Shown here piece after piece: positions 23,812-35,467 of a stretch of DNA of 64,000 nt. Every line of letters starts with the position of its first letter. The stretch's first letter is position 1. The stretch comes from Boswellia sacra (lineage: Eukaryota > Streptophyta > Magnoliopsida > Sapindales > Burseraceae), in contig SNVD02015085.1 in the NCBI GenBank assembly GCA_013180625.2, positions 35,190-99,189 on the forward strand, in the 5' to 3' direction. The notes under the pieces are model-generated. The model had not been told where the DNA came from. It searched no databases and worked only from the letters and a program-made list of their open reading frames with translations. The position numbers and the translations under genes are program-made.

Positions 23812-24946
23812 TTAGCGAACAAAAATTCCAACATTGGCTTTTGCACCAAATTTTTCAAGGTTATCTTTGGTGTTTAAGATAAAACATATACATCCAAAAA
23901 CTTTAAAAAATCCGATGTTAGGTTTTCTTCCTTTCCAAAATTCATAAGGAGTTTTCTTTATTAAAGCTCTAATATGAACTCTATTGATTATAAAACATGT
24001 GGTATTAATGGCTTCAGCCCAAAAATATTTTGGCAAATTATTTTCAAAAAACATGGTCCTAGCTATTTCTTGGATAGTCCTATTTTTTCCTCTCAACAAC
24101 ACTATTTTGTTATGGAGTTCTAGGTGTGAAAAAATTATGTTCAAAACCATTTTCATCACAAAGATTTTCAAATGCAACATGGTCTAGTTCACCACCATGA
24201 TCACTCCTCATGGACACAATAGAATACCCTTTTTGGTTTTGAACTCTTTTTGCAAATTTTGAAAAAGCTTGTGTGGCCTCGTTTTTAGTTTTCAAAAATA
24301 ACACCCAAGTGAATCTTGAATAATTATCTACAATAACAAAAACATAATACTTTCCACCAAGGCTTTGAGTTCTTGATGGTCCAAATAAATCCAAATGAAG
24401 TAATTGTAGAGGTTTATTTGTTGAAATAAATGTCTTTTGTTTAAAAGAAGTTCTCACTTGTTTTCCAAATTGACAAGCATCACAAATCTTATCCTTTTAA
24501 AATTTTATTCTTAGTAGACCATCAACTAAATTATTTTTAGAAATTTTTGAAATTATGTCATTGCTAGCATGACCTAATCTTCTATGCCATAACCAAACAT
24601 CATGATTAACAACAAAACACTTTTCTACATGATCATGAACATCAATATCAATTGTATAGATATTACCACATCTATTACCAATAAATAATGTCTTACTATT
24701 ACTAATATCCTTAATCACACATCTATTAGGCTCAAATGCGATAAAATATCCCTTATCACACAATTGATTAATGCTAATCAAATCATGTTTCAAATCATTT
24801 ACAAGCAAAACATTTTCAATAATAGGTGAAGAAGGGTTACCGATAACACCATGTTTAATTACCCTTCCCTTGGCATTATCACTGAAGGTCACATATCCTC
24901 CTTTCTTCATGATTAATCTTGAGAACTTGGAGGCATCTCCAGTCAT
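23812..24946 (-). pseudogene. Copia gag-pre-integrase and integrase (broken)
   Basis: The pre-integrase part (24497-24946) reads MTGDASKFS, ISINQLCDKGY and WLWHRRLGHAS. The integrase core at 24110-24457 has LLHLDLFGPS (first Asp) and MRSDHGGEL (second Asp). The third catalytic residue should be the Glu of VVERKNRT, but this copy reads VLLRGKNRT, so the Glu is lost. The C-terminal part (23812-24180) has TMFFENNLPKYFWAEA and KVFGCICF. A frameshift at about 24110-24180 separates the two core pieces. Confidence 0.88.
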
Positions 24947-25053
24947 ATGCCTTGAGCACCCGCTATCTAAGTACCACTTGTGTTTGCCACTCCTTTGTTT
25001 CTACAATCAACATTCAAAGAGTGACTTTTTGGTATCCAAATGTTCTTGGGTCC

Positions 25054-25442
25054 TTAGGTGTTAGTTATGATACATTTTGGAACCCATATTTGTTTCAAAT
25101 TAGGATTTCTCTTAATATTGCAAGAATGCACTTTGTGTCCTTTTCTTCCACAACAAGTACATGAATGATTAGGATTATTCCTAAAAGATGCATGAGCAAA
25201 ATAGTTTTTAAAATACTTTTGATTTTTACAAGTTTTATATCCTAAGCCTCTTTTATAAAAAACACACTTTTGGTTTTGTAACATAAAGTTCAAATTTTTT
25301 GTTCTTTTTTGTAAAACTATCAACAATATTTCTTAAGTCATGATTTTCCTTCAAAATAACATTTTCTTTCCCCAATTTATCAAAATCCTTTTGTTTTAAA
25401 GTCTCATCTTTAGTTTTTAATAAATGTACTTGATTTTCCAAA
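25054..25442 (-). pseudogene. Copia gag, C-terminal part with zinc knuckle
   Basis: The nucleic-acid-binding knuckle is CTCCGRKGHKVHSC at about 25110-25155, fitting CX2CX4HX4C. Upstream is a coiled-coil-like stretch, LLKTKDETLKQKDFDKLGKE. The frame is interrupted at 25442 by the Mutator-like element; about 65 bp of earlier gag resumes at 26599-26664. Confidence 0.8.
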
Positions 25443-26588
25443 GGGCTAATCACACAACCCCCCCTTGGTTTTGGCTTAATTTCGTTAATATTCACTGTTT
25501 ACCACTTTTCATCACTGCCTACCCTTGACTTTGTGAAAACTCATCACGGACCACCCTCCCATCACTTTTGCCATTAGATGACATCACTAATCCATCCAAA
25601 ATCATTGCAATTACTAAAATACCCTCTGAACAAATTTCTAAAAATATACAAAAATTAAATTGATTTCTTGCGTAGGAAACAATTTTCAGCAAAAAATTTT
25701 CTTTCCTTTTTCTTTTTTCTCTCACCTTCTTCTGCCTCTCTTTTTTGCAAAGCCATCGCCAGTGCACATAAGCACCACTCCGCCATTTTGCCCACACCCA
25801 GTTACACACCACGACCATGAGAAGGTGGAGACATCGCCGTTCAAGGAGAAAGAGGGAGAAGAAAGAGAAGCAGAGGCGAAGGCATTGTTGCCTCACTCCC
25901 CTATCCTCTCTCTAACTTCCTCTCCACCACAAGCATTGCCATGTCTCCTCTCCCTTTCCACCGCCAGTGCCTCACTCCTCCTTTAACCATCGTCCCTGAT
26001 TCTTCACTTCCTCCTTTCCCTCTGTTCTTCTTTTATTTTTTTGGGTTATTGTATATGGTTGTATGTCAAATTTCCAGTGGGTTTTCGGGTTGAGATTATG
26101 GTTTATTTGTTGGAGATGGTGATGATGATGAATTAGTGGGGAAATTTGGTTTGGTTGGTGATGTCTTGTTTGATTGTTGATGATGATGAAAATTTACAGT
26201 ATTCTCTTCTCCCATAGCATGTGAAGTTGAGAAGGAGAAGGAGGAGTCAGCTGTTTCAGTTTAGATCTAGGTTAAATATTTTTTTTATTACTTTGTAGTC
26301 AAAAGATGTCTTTGCCGTGGTGATAGAGTAAGGTTACATAATTTTATAGTCTTGGTCATGAGTTCGAATCCTATCATTTGCGAAACTCTTGTTTATTTTA
26401 TATACCAATGGCAATGACCATTATAACCCTTAATATTTAACTTATTACAAGCATTTAATGGCAAAAGTGACGAAGGGTGGTCCGTGATGAGTTTTCACAA
26501 AGTCAAGGGTAGGCAGTGATGAAAAGTGGTAAACAGTGAATATTGACGAAATTAAGCCAAAACCAAGGGGGGTTTGTGTGATTAGCCC
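25443..26588 (+). mobile_element. Mutator-like TIR element in the copia gag
   Basis: The 1146-bp unit has terminal inverted repeats of about 138 bp (25443-25580 and its complement at the right end), both starting GGGCTAATCACACAA. It is flanked by a perfect 10-bp duplication ATTTTCCAAA (25433-25442 and 26589-26598). Long TIRs with a 9-11-bp TSD are typical of the Mutator superfamily. It encodes no transposase and is non-autonomous. The interior around 25740-25985 is more GC-rich than the flanks and could be captured sequence. Confidence 0.85.
26311..26395 (+). repeat. tRNA-derived SINE-like fragment
   Basis: GAGTTCGAATCCT at about 26360-26372 matches an RNA polymerase III B box. A preceding GTGGTGATAGAGTAAGGTT and a following GCGAAACTCTTG resemble the head of Au-type plant SINEs. 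No full A box or clear tail is seen. It lies inside the Mutator-like element. Confidence 0.4.
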
Positions 26589-26598
26589 ATTTTCCAAA

Positions 26599-26764
26599 CT
26601 TTCAAAATCTTATGAAAGCTTAGGATCATATTTTAGAATACTTACCTCATTTTCTCTTAAAGCCATGAAGATCTTGTCTATACCAATGAAGATCTTGTCC
26701 ATACTTATATGCCCATGATCCTCCCCATCTCTAGCCAAGTGGGACTTTGGTCGCACTCCCAACA
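26599..26764 (-). other. 5' end of the copia element: gag remnant joined to a foreign-looking LTR start
   Basis: From 26764 the minus strand reads TGTTGGGAGTGCGACCAAAG, then CCCACTTGGCTAGAGATGGG. This is a common plant LTR start but not the start of the 3' LTR at 21620 (TGTTAGCCCTAAGG). After about 100 bp it runs into gag-like MALRENEVS and then the Mutator element. The 5' LTR body, PBS and early gag are missing. Confidence 0.65.
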
Positions 26765-26769
26765 ATATG

Positions 26770-27631
26770 TTTTATCAAAAACTTTCCACTAATCATGGCA
26801 TAAAGAACAATTAACTAACTACAAGATTAATTATTAAGCATGCATAATTAAATTGCTAATTAGCTATTCCTAAGTTTCACATGGTATAATTAATTAAACG
26901 AATCCTATATCTAATGTGGCATAACTAATTAAACTAATCCTAAACCGAAAATGGCATAGTTATCTCCTAATTATACCTGAGCTAATCATGGCAATTAACT
27001 AAAAAATAAACAAAATTTAAATACTAGAAAAGGCCCTTAGAACCTTACCTTTCTTTCATCACTATTAGAGGAAGAATCTTGACTATAGAAATCACCAGAA
27101 GACTAAATTCTCTAAATATTTTCACCACGAAGCTTGTCTTGTTTTGAACTTAGGGTCACATGCCCTTATATAGGCCTCAAAGGGCCAGAAATAAGCTCTT
27201 TCTCTAATGTGGGACTGTAGATTACAGGCACGCGCCGGTAACTTACAGGCAGCACTAGGGTTTGCAAGCTTGCTTGAGGCGCAAACCCTAGTGCTGGAGA
27301 TGCTAGCCCTAGCATACAGATGCCAAACCTATTCCTAGGCTTCTTTCCTATTTTACATCGTTTGGCACCCCCGAGCCTCTGGGAGGGGGCGTCCTAGTCC
27401 CTTCCAACCCCATAGCGACCTTACTGCGAAGGTTGATCGGTGTGTGCATCGGCGAACATAATTCTTAGGGTCTTAACTACTCCCTCATTGGTACCACAAT
27501 GGTCCTAAGACTACATGGCTTTTTTACCCTTTCTTATGTCATTTCTATAACTAAAAATAATCCTCTGATTTAATGTCTTTGATTATCATCATTGGACCTA
27601 AAAAATCGTAAGCAAAATTCTAGTGCTTACA
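26770..27631 (-). repeat. LTR-B copy 1, 5' portion
   Basis: Continues LTR-B beyond the copia insertion. The outer end is TGTAAGCACTAGAATTTTGC on the minus strand, as in the copy ending at 44334. Runs of AATTAACTAACTA-type sequence match 43260-43560. The outer flank is CCTCTTCAAT. Confidence 0.8.
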
Positions 27632-27904
27632 CCTCTTCAATTTAATTAGGTTACTGTTAAACCCCAATAAAACCTAATTTTGAGTTTTTTTTTTCATTTT
27701 TTTCTTTATTAGTATATCAAACTTCTGCAAACCTGTATCTTTTCACTCTAATGCCATGTATAAACCCCTCTTACATGTCGTAATATAAGTGAATTATATT
27801 AATGCGATGATAACCGAGAGGATTTGTCAATAAGATGTTAAGAGACAAAATAAAAGAGCATAGAGAATTAATACGGTTCAACTATTAAGCCTACATCCAC
27901 CAAA
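27632..27904. other. Older DNA flanking the CACTA insertion, left side
   Basis: AT-rich with no gene. The text before the CACTA end (ACGGTTCAACTATTAAGCC) resembles the middle of a copia-type LTR. It may be one half of an old LTR whose other half runs to about 37532. Confidence 0.35.
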
Positions 27905-27914
27905 CACTACAAGA

Positions 27915-28070
27915 AAATAGAGCTTTAGTGTCAGGAATTTTGTGTCGCTTCCTGGAGAAATGACATGTATGAGACTCTAAATTCGGTCAAACTAAATACA
28001 TGTCACATTTTACAAAAAGCGGGATACACCCTATGACATAACTTTTATGTGTGACAAGTATTTCTAAATA
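27915..28070. repeat. Left subterminal repeat region of the CACTA element
   Basis: Short copies of GTGTCG, TGACATGTATGAGAC, ATGTCACA and TGTGTGACA lie just inside the left end. They mirror the denser set at the right end. Confidence 0.6.
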
Positions 28071-28074
28071 TAAA

Positions 28075-30134
28075 AATATAAAAGAAATTATAAAAATATA
28101 AAAGGAGAACCCTAGAACCACATCATCTCTTTCTCTTCCAAGAGCCTCTTCACCGCCGCCCCTCTAACTTCATCGGCTCTTCAGAAGTTTTCATCTTCGG
28201 CATTGACAAGTGTTGTCATAATCTCATCATCTCATCGACGCTCATGAGTTTCTTCATCAGGTATGATTTTCCTGAATTTCCTTTCATCTACTTCATCTCA
28301 CTACAAAAAACAATCTTTTATACGTCATCCATTTGCTGCAGCATTAGGACCCAAAGTAAATGACTTTGCACGAACGACGCCTCCACCCTCAAATAAGGTA
28401 GTGTTGCCCTTGTTTGACTTTTAATTTGTTTGTTAGCCCTGACATCAAACCTTGACTCTGTTGCGACTAATTTCTCTTCTGCATTTGTTTGTGATTTCAC
28501 TTTTGTTTTTGTTTGTGATTTAATTTGTTCATGTATTTAAGAAAAACTCTAAAGAAGTAATGAGACAGACTCACTTAAGGAGCTTCACCTCAAGGTAACT
28601 GAAAGACGAGTGCTTTGGCTGGTTTTGAAGCTTGAAAGCTAGAAAAGATCAAGTCCCTTAATGGAGTCGACTAGTAGGAAATTAATTTCCTGTTGCATAC
28701 AGACTCAGATCGCTCACTTTGATAAAGAAAAAATAAATAGTAATATCTTAGTTTCACTCTCAAAAAGGGGCACCAAATTTATCACTAAAAGCTTATAAGA
28801 AAACTAAGGAAGAGTGGGGAACACCAAAACACAACAAACACAAAATGACTTATGTTATTGGGCCTCTCTCTCTCTCTTTTAATTTTTAATTTAAGCTGGG
28901 GAAAACATGAAACACAGAAAACAAATGGAAGAGGCTAATAAAGATCTGAGCTTTCACTGACCCAACAAGCAGAAACAGTTGGTCCTACTGGCATGGCCAC
29001 AAAGACCAATATCTGTGAAGTGGTTGCAATAATTTTCAATCAAAAACTCTCAAAAACTAGTCCTCAATGGCAAACATATGTAATCAGTAAAGCTACTTTG
29101 AGTAAATATTTCATGATTGTCTGTATCTGGAAGCGCTTAGCTTCATTTCTTCATAGTTTTTTGAGCTACCAAATAAAAAAAATAAAGGGTTATAACGGAT
29201 CGCATTTGAAAAAGATTCTCTTATTTTGATCTAAAGCTATACAGGAAAGCAACAGAGAGATAAAGGTGGTACATAACAATGGGTCACATGATTATTTAAA
29301 CTGTGTAATGGTCATGGTGGGTGGTGGGATTTGGTGAGGAATTACAAGCAAGAAAACAAGAATAATTATTATGTTCACAACAATGAGAATGTGATGTGTT
29401 TGTGCAAGGGCAATATGCCACACTTAACACTACTATTCTACTCAATCATGCTTAATAATTCTATAACAAATGCATTTAAGAGGTTTATTGTCTCAATTGT
29501 TATTATAACTATTAATGCTATTATAACCTTGAGTCTGTCCATTAAGTGACTTTTCTTAAATGCATTTGTTTGTGACATCAAATCTTCTGCATTTGTTTTG
29601 TTTTCGATTTCGCATTTCAGTTAATTTTTAGAATGCAATTGTTGATTCACACATTTGTTTCTATGTTTTAATGATTTAAATTTGCGTTTTGCTACTACAG
29701 ATCGCTCTCTCTCTAATCAAGCATTTTGGTAATTTGTGTTTGCTCTCTACCCTTGCTCTTCTCGCTCTAGCTCTACCCTTGCAATTGCTGATTGAGGTAA
29801 CTATTTACTCTTGCGTTTGTTGTAGATTAAAGTTTTTTATTGGGGGTTTTGTAGTTGTCTTTGCATTTGTTGAAATTTGGTTTCTTTTTGCTCGATTTGT
29901 TCTATAAAAGCCTTCATTTCTTCTGGTTTCAAGAGTGGTTTTAAGAGGTGTGAGGGAAAGCTTCATTTACAAGTGTGAGGGAAAGCTTCAATCGGTAACC
30001 CTTTCTGCTCTGTTTCTCCTTTGCATATTTGTTCTGTAATTTGTGCTATCTCTGGTTTACTGATAATTCTATACTTAGGTTCAGCTTAATTTAACGGATC
30101 TTTTTGTCAGTTTTGGTTAATTTAACCATATATA
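28075..30134. other. CACTA interior without a recognised gene
   Basis: A segment at 28100-28260 looks like a gene 5' leader (pyrimidine-rich, higher GC, ACCGCCGCCCC). The rest is AT-rich with several intron-like borders. No protein family can be named. I infer decayed captured sequence. Confidence 0.4.
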
Positions 30135-30945
30135 TTTAATTCTAATTTGTTGGATTAACTCTAAAGATAATTAGCTTACTAATATTTGATGGGATGTCGT
30201 TAATGTATTTGAGCTTTAGCTTGAGAGACTACTGGGGCGAACAGACATATATATTTTGTTAATTTTCTTATTCATTCATACTTTCGATGGGATGTCGTTC
30301 ATGTATGTAGTGTCTTCTTGTCGGGTCTGCATCTATTAGAGAAGCCATATGCATGTCATTTATATGGAGCAAGCAAGTGGTCAACTTTGGGCATTAAAAT
30401 ATTACCTCCTTCGCTCTTCCTTCTAATGAAAATTATTTGGTGGACTGCTCGGTTAACTTAAGCAGCCCAGTGTTTGGCATATAAACTTATAAATTTTTTC
30501 CCTAATGCGATCTGGACAATCCATAGTGTGGTTGTTCATTGCATAATGTCTTCATCATTGTTCATTAAAAGGGTTGTTGCTTTAGTTTTAAGTAAATTAT
30601 CGAAACATAAGTTAGTATCTAACTCAAGGTTTTCTTTAGTATTTTTGCAATCTCTAGGAATGTTTATGTGATCTATTAAAGATTGCTTAAACTTCTTGCT
30701 CCAAACTGGTTTCATTCAGCCTTCATCGTGATGATATTGATAGTGATTCCCATGTTGATGGATCCTTATGAGGTTGCTGCAAATGATTTGTTCCTGGTGG
30801 TCAGTGTTTATAAGAGGAAATATATTTGAAAGCAACTATAATGAAAAATCGTTGTGGAATAATGAACCCTTATTTTATTTTTGAGAATGATCCTAAATGC
30901 ATGCCTGGAAATAGTAGGATAATTATGGTGTCAACTTTAATTGTA
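30135..30945 (+). repeat. Direct repeat copy 1 inside the CACTA element
   Basis: About 810 bp repeated at 31639-32440 with few mismatches. It contains GATGGGATGTCGTTCATGTA twice within each copy. No gene is recognised in it. Confidence 0.85.
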
Positions 30946-31373
30946 CAATTGTACTGATTTTTTATAAAGCTGATTTTTTTTTTTTATAGCAAACCAAAAA
31001 CTTCTTATTTTTATAGCAACAAATAATCCTAAACTGGCCCATTATTTCTTCTGGAATAATTTCTCTTTAGATTAGATATTATTTACGAACAATATTGATT
31101 CTTGCATTAACTATCTCACGTTTCTATTTTGTCAGGCAAAAATAAAGAAAAAGAATAAGAAATTGAAACATACCAGAATTATATGAGCTTGGATTTTTTT
31201 AAATTGAGTAGCTAATTTCGTTCTCCCTCTTCTTCAGTGACACTATTGGCCAAATATTTATATAATATATCTTAAATTTTTCCAAGAAACACAGGTTTGG
31301 ATGAAATTGAGTGCTCCACAAGGGTAAGAATTAAAACTTCACATTTAGGGCCAGAGGGATTCATGATAATGGA

Positions 31374-31497
31374 GGTAACGTGTGAAATAATAGAACACAA
31401 GATATACTGTTATTGCTTTGGATTTACAAACTAGGCAACGTGTGAAATAATAGAATACAAGATATACTGTTGATGCTTTGGATTTACAAACTAGGTT
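31374..31497 (+). repeat. Two tandem copies of a ~61-bp unit
   Basis: ACGTGTGAAATAATAGAACA through TTTACAAACTAGG appears twice in a row. The minus-strand open frame across it just repeats the translated unit. Confidence 0.85.
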
Positions 31498-31638
31498 ATC
31501 CCTATATATATTATTTAAAACAGTTGGAGCCAAAGCTTTTAGCATATCCCCCATTCAATTATATATATGTTAGCTTGCAGGATATGAAATATCAAAGACG
31601 AAGAGTAATGGAAAACAACTTGAGAGAATAATTTGTTG

Positions 31639-32440
31639 TTTAATTCTAATTTGTTGGATTAACTCTAAAGACAATAAGCTTAGCAATATTTGATGGGATG
31701 TCGTTCATGTATTTGAGTAGCTTGAGAGACTACTGGGGCAAACAAACATATATATTTTGTTAATTTTCTTATTCATTCATACTTTCGATGGGATGTCGTT
31801 CATGTATGTAATGCCTTCTTGTCGGGTATGCATCTATTGGAGAAGCCATATGCATGTCATTTATATGGAGCAAGCATGTGGTCAACTTTGGGCATTAAAA
31901 TATTACCTCCTCCACTCTTCCTTCTAATGAAAATTATTTGGTAGACTGCTCAGTTAACTTAAGCAGCCCAGTGTTTGGCATATAAACTTTTAAATTTTTT
32001 CTCCAATGCGATCTGGACAATCCATAGTGTGGTTGTTCATTGCATAATGTCTTCATCATTGTTCATTAAAAGGGTTGTTGTTTTAGTTTTAAGTAAATTA
32101 TAGGAACATAAGTTAGTATCTAACTCAAGGTTTTCTTTAGTATTTTTGCAATCTCTAGGAATGTTTATGTGATCTATTAATGATTGCTTAAACTTTTTGC
32201 TCCAAACTGGTTTCATTCAGCCTTCATCGTGATGATATTGATAGTGATTCCCATGTTGATGGATGCTTATGAGTTGCTGCAAATGATTTGTTGCTGGTGG
32301 TTAGTGTTTATAAGAGGAAATATATTTAAAAGCAACTACAATGAAAAATCGTTGTGGAATGATGAACCCTGATTTTTTTTTTGAGAATGATCCTAAATGC
32401 CTGGAAATACTAGGATAATTATGGTGTCAACTTGAATTGT
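31639..32440 (+). repeat. Direct repeat copy 2 inside the CACTA element
   Basis: Second copy of the 30135-30945 segment, separated by about 690 bp, same orientation. Differences are mostly single bases and short indels. Confidence 0.85.
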
Positions 32441-34550
32441 ATGGTAATACTTATGGTAGCAAAGAAATTGTCACAATGATAATGTAGTTTCTGCTGCATT
32501 GTTGTATGGCTATTTTTCTTTTTCCTAAACTAGATTTTCCTTTTCCTTAGCTTGCTTCTATTTGACTACCTTGCTTATCTTTAACCCACACTTGGTGCTC
32601 ACAGATCTCCAAGCAGGCCCTGGATATTACTCTTTCAGTTGAAAAAGAAGGTCTCTCTCATGCTTTCAGTTGCACTGAGGTTGGCTCGTAGTGAGTTGCT
32701 ATCCATGTAGCTAGTTTGATCACGAAAAAAATTTCAAGTTTAAGGTCAGACCCTTTCCTTCTTATATTTTCAGATTAAGATGATCAAAAGCTTCTTTGAT
32801 GATAACGGTGGATAAACGAGCTACGTTTACTGATGTATGCTTCGAGATTTGTTATTTTGAATGCTATTTTTAATGTAAGCCTCCCGTATTTCCTGAATTC
32901 TGATAATCTTGCATATACAACTCCTATGTCCCATCTTTGACCATTCAAATTTTATTAATACAAGTGCTCTCTAAGCCTCTATTAATCTAATTCTTAACAT
33001 AGTGATAGCATTGAAAGCACAAAAGTTTTTTATTTCATTTTTTATTCCCTGCGTATATGTGGTAGTGAGCATATGGCTATAATTGCATGCTGTAAAGGAT
33101 TGTTTTTGCTCCAGTGGACCTTGAAAAATGCTGAAAACTTTTATTTCTAGCAGTAGATGAAAAAGTGTAACTGATTTAGTACTTAGTCATGCCGTCACTA
33201 CTTGACCAATTAATCATTTTATGTATTTCTTCTCAAAATACAAAGTTTGTTTATGTGAAAAGGAAAAGACTTTTAAGGTGGTTAATTGATTTTGCATTCT
33301 CTACTCTTATAGTATCTTCTTCATCTTGATCTTCTTCTTCTTTTTAAGAAAAATAAAATGTTTTGCTCAACAAATGTGGTTGGTGCACATTTAGATTCTT
33401 CAAACTCGCTTTATAAGAGTTTATTTTTATATTGCTCAACACATGTGATTTTTATTTTTATTATCATAAAATAACATATAAGAGTTTTAGTTAATGATAT
33501 GTTAAAAAGTTACTGAAATTATGTTGGATGTGGAGTTGTAATTGGAGTTCACGTGAAAATAATATGTTATATTAATGTGCTGAGTGAAAATAATATGTTA
33601 TATTAATGTCTTTTGGTTAATAAATTGTTTCCATTTTTTGAAGATCAAGAACTTGGAAATATTAATATAATCTTTTCTTGTCCTATATCATCTTGCTTAG
33701 CTAATTAATGATCTAACCATACCAAATTTAATGTTGACATTTGATTTTATTGACATAATCTAAACAAACTGACTTACTTGTACTTTTCTCTCCTTCTAAA
33801 TTAATTTTTGGAAGTTGTATTGTTGAATGTATTAACACTTGAAGTGTATTGTACATAATAACTGATCTTGAAGAGCATATGTTCATTACCAACTAAAAAC
33901 AAAGAATCATGCATGCTTGAAACAAAATGAGTGATGATTATCTAAATGTTAGACTGCATGGCAGAGATTTCTAATCCTGAAGTTCTTAAAATTCTTTAAC
34001 ACACTACAGAACTTACACAATTGAATAGTAGTTATTACGATTGTAAAACTTACTGCCAGTGGCAGAATTTGTTCATCACAATAGGATTTCACTTCAAGAT
34101 CAGCCATTACAATTTTTGTTTCAAATTTCTTTTTCCATAGTCCATTTGCACTCTCTATATATTAATTCTAAATTGATTAAATTTCATTATACATGTAATT
34201 GCAGCTTGCAATTGGTTGACATTGGGCATCAATTTGAGGTACATTGAATTTTTTGTGTAACATCAATTTTTGGTTGACATTGGTCCAAATTTCTTTGATT
34301 AGCTTTGTCCTAGTTGGGTTCAAGGTTTTTCAAATGCAGGTTTGATGGTTATTCATTGTATCACTGGTAGTTTAAGCTGTTTATATCTTTTAATTTTTTT
34401 ATTATTGTCTGTGAATTGGCTGACAGTTATTATGAATGGCTGTCTCTGATTACTGTAGAATTGGGTATTATGTATTTTTAACTTGATTTGTTATTGTAGG
34501 ACTAACACTTGATTGTTTATTTTGGTTTGAATTGACATATGCAAGTGCAG
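32441..34550. other. CACTA interior, unrecognised
   Basis: AT-rich with no supportable gene. An exon-like stretch after a TCACAG acceptor at about 32600-32690 reads ISKQALDITLSVEKEGLSHA before a stop. I could not assign it to a family. Confidence 0.35.
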
Positions 34551-34960
34551 GATCGGCTTTGTTGGAATTCCGGGTGAGAGTGAATTGGGATCCTTATGGT
34601 GTTTTTGCCAATTGGAATCCAAATGATAGATAGCACTCCTTGCTCGTGGTCAGGTGTTCATTGTCTCAACGATAAAGTTCAAATACTGTAAGTTTTCTTC
34701 CTCTGTATTTCCCCACTAAGCTCTACTCTGTTACAAGTATTGCATTGAAAAATTCGATTCCTGTCATTATTTCTGTATAGTTGGTAGTAGTGTTGGTTTT
34801 AGTAACAGAAGTTTTGATTTTGGAGATCTCTCTTGTACAAGTAAAATGGTAAATTATGTTGTTGTCTCCTGCATATTTCTACTTGCAGGGATGTGAAAGA
34901 GCTGTATCTGGAAGGGACATTGGCACCAGAGCTTGGGAAGCTTAGTGACTTAAGATTTCT
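34551..34960 (+). pseudogene. LRR receptor-like kinase gene fragment (two exons) captured by CACTA
   Basis: Exon 1 (34551-34687) reads ALLEFRVRVNWDPYGVFANW then, after a frame change, STPCSWSGVHCLNDKVQIL. A canonical GTAAGT...TTGCAG intron (34688-34888) follows. Exon 2 (34889-34960) reads DVKELYLEGTLAPELGKLS and then DLRFL. This is the LRRNT cap plus first LRR of an LRR-RLK of the MRH1-like group: a receptor ectodomain that would face the apoplast. The rest of the LRRs, membrane segment and kinase are absent. The frame change comes from a 4-bp tandem duplication (GATAGATA) near 34624-34631. The kept intron shows capture from genomic DNA, not from mRNA. Confidence 0.85.
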
Positions 34961-35467
34961 ATAAGGATTCACAATTTTGCTAGTGCAGGAGATTTTTCTT
35001 ATTAACATAGTTAATAACTGTTTCTTTAGTTCATGCACCTTTAGTTCAAATTAATATGAGGCATCAAAAAAAGGATTGAACAAATTAGACCTTTAGTTCC
35101 CATAATCAACCTTACAATGTTTTAGACAAATTAGACAGTACAAGGATTGAACCACCAAAAAAAGAAATATATGGACACCTAAAGCCAGCAGGCTCGGCAC
35201 TAGTTTTTTTTTTTCATACAAAGCTAAGCTATGTTGGATGGCAACTTCACTACCTGGCTCAGAAATTTGGCCTTTTGCCGATTTTCTTTACATAATCGAA
35301 AATTAGATTGTGCATTTATGTGTATTATAATGTTAACCATCCAAATTCATAACAAAATCTAGTGTTTGGTGCTAATACTGGATTACCAAGATAAAAAATC
35401 ATAGCATGCTATTGCTATACATAAATATGAGTATTTATCTTAACTTAATTTCTTCAAATTCATTCAG

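Larger units (their letters stand above)
20177..26764 (-). mobile_element. Ty1/copia retrotransposon inserted in LTR-B
   Basis: Flanked by a perfect 5-bp duplication ATATG (20172-20176 and 26765-26769) with TG...CA ends. On the minus strand it has gag with a zinc knuckle, integrase, RT and RNase H, then a polypurine tract and a 1444-bp 3' LTR. The residue set suggests a Tork/SIRE-type copia. The 5' LTR is nearly all missing and the few bases left do not match the 3' LTR. A Mutator-like element sits in gag. Confidence 0.88.
18278..27631 (-). mobile_element. 5' part of a second Tat-type element, interrupted by copia
   Basis: On the minus strand it starts at 27631 with LTR-B (TGTAAGCACTAG), which ends at 19530. 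A PBS, a leader with tandem repeats and the first part of gag follow, cut at 18278 by the 3' LTR of the neighbouring Tat element. The LTR is split by the copia insertion 20177-26764 with TSD ATATG. The rest of the element should lie left of the window. Confidence 0.8.

Noticed and set aside
25519..25896. A 125-codon minus-strand ORF in the Mutator-like element
   Set aside because: Low-complexity sequence on the strand opposite the pyrimidine-rich leader-like core, overlapping the TIR. No family features.
26311..26395. A tRNA gene
   Set aside because: Only a B-box-like GTTCGAATCC is present; no cloverleaf or acceptor stem can be drawn. A SINE-like origin fits better.
28298..28310. A second CACTA end (CACTACAAAAAA)
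   Set aside because: No matching TTTTTTGTAGTG end or TSD was seen, so one stray match is not enough.
31345..31554. Small protein with an internal repeat on the minus strand of the CACTA element
   Set aside because: The repeat is just the translated 61-bp DNA duplication; no start context or homology.
32184..32372. Hydrophobic 62-codon ORF in the CACTA duplication
   Set aside because: The equivalent in the first copy (30690-30830) has a different frame and stops, so it is not conserved as a protein.
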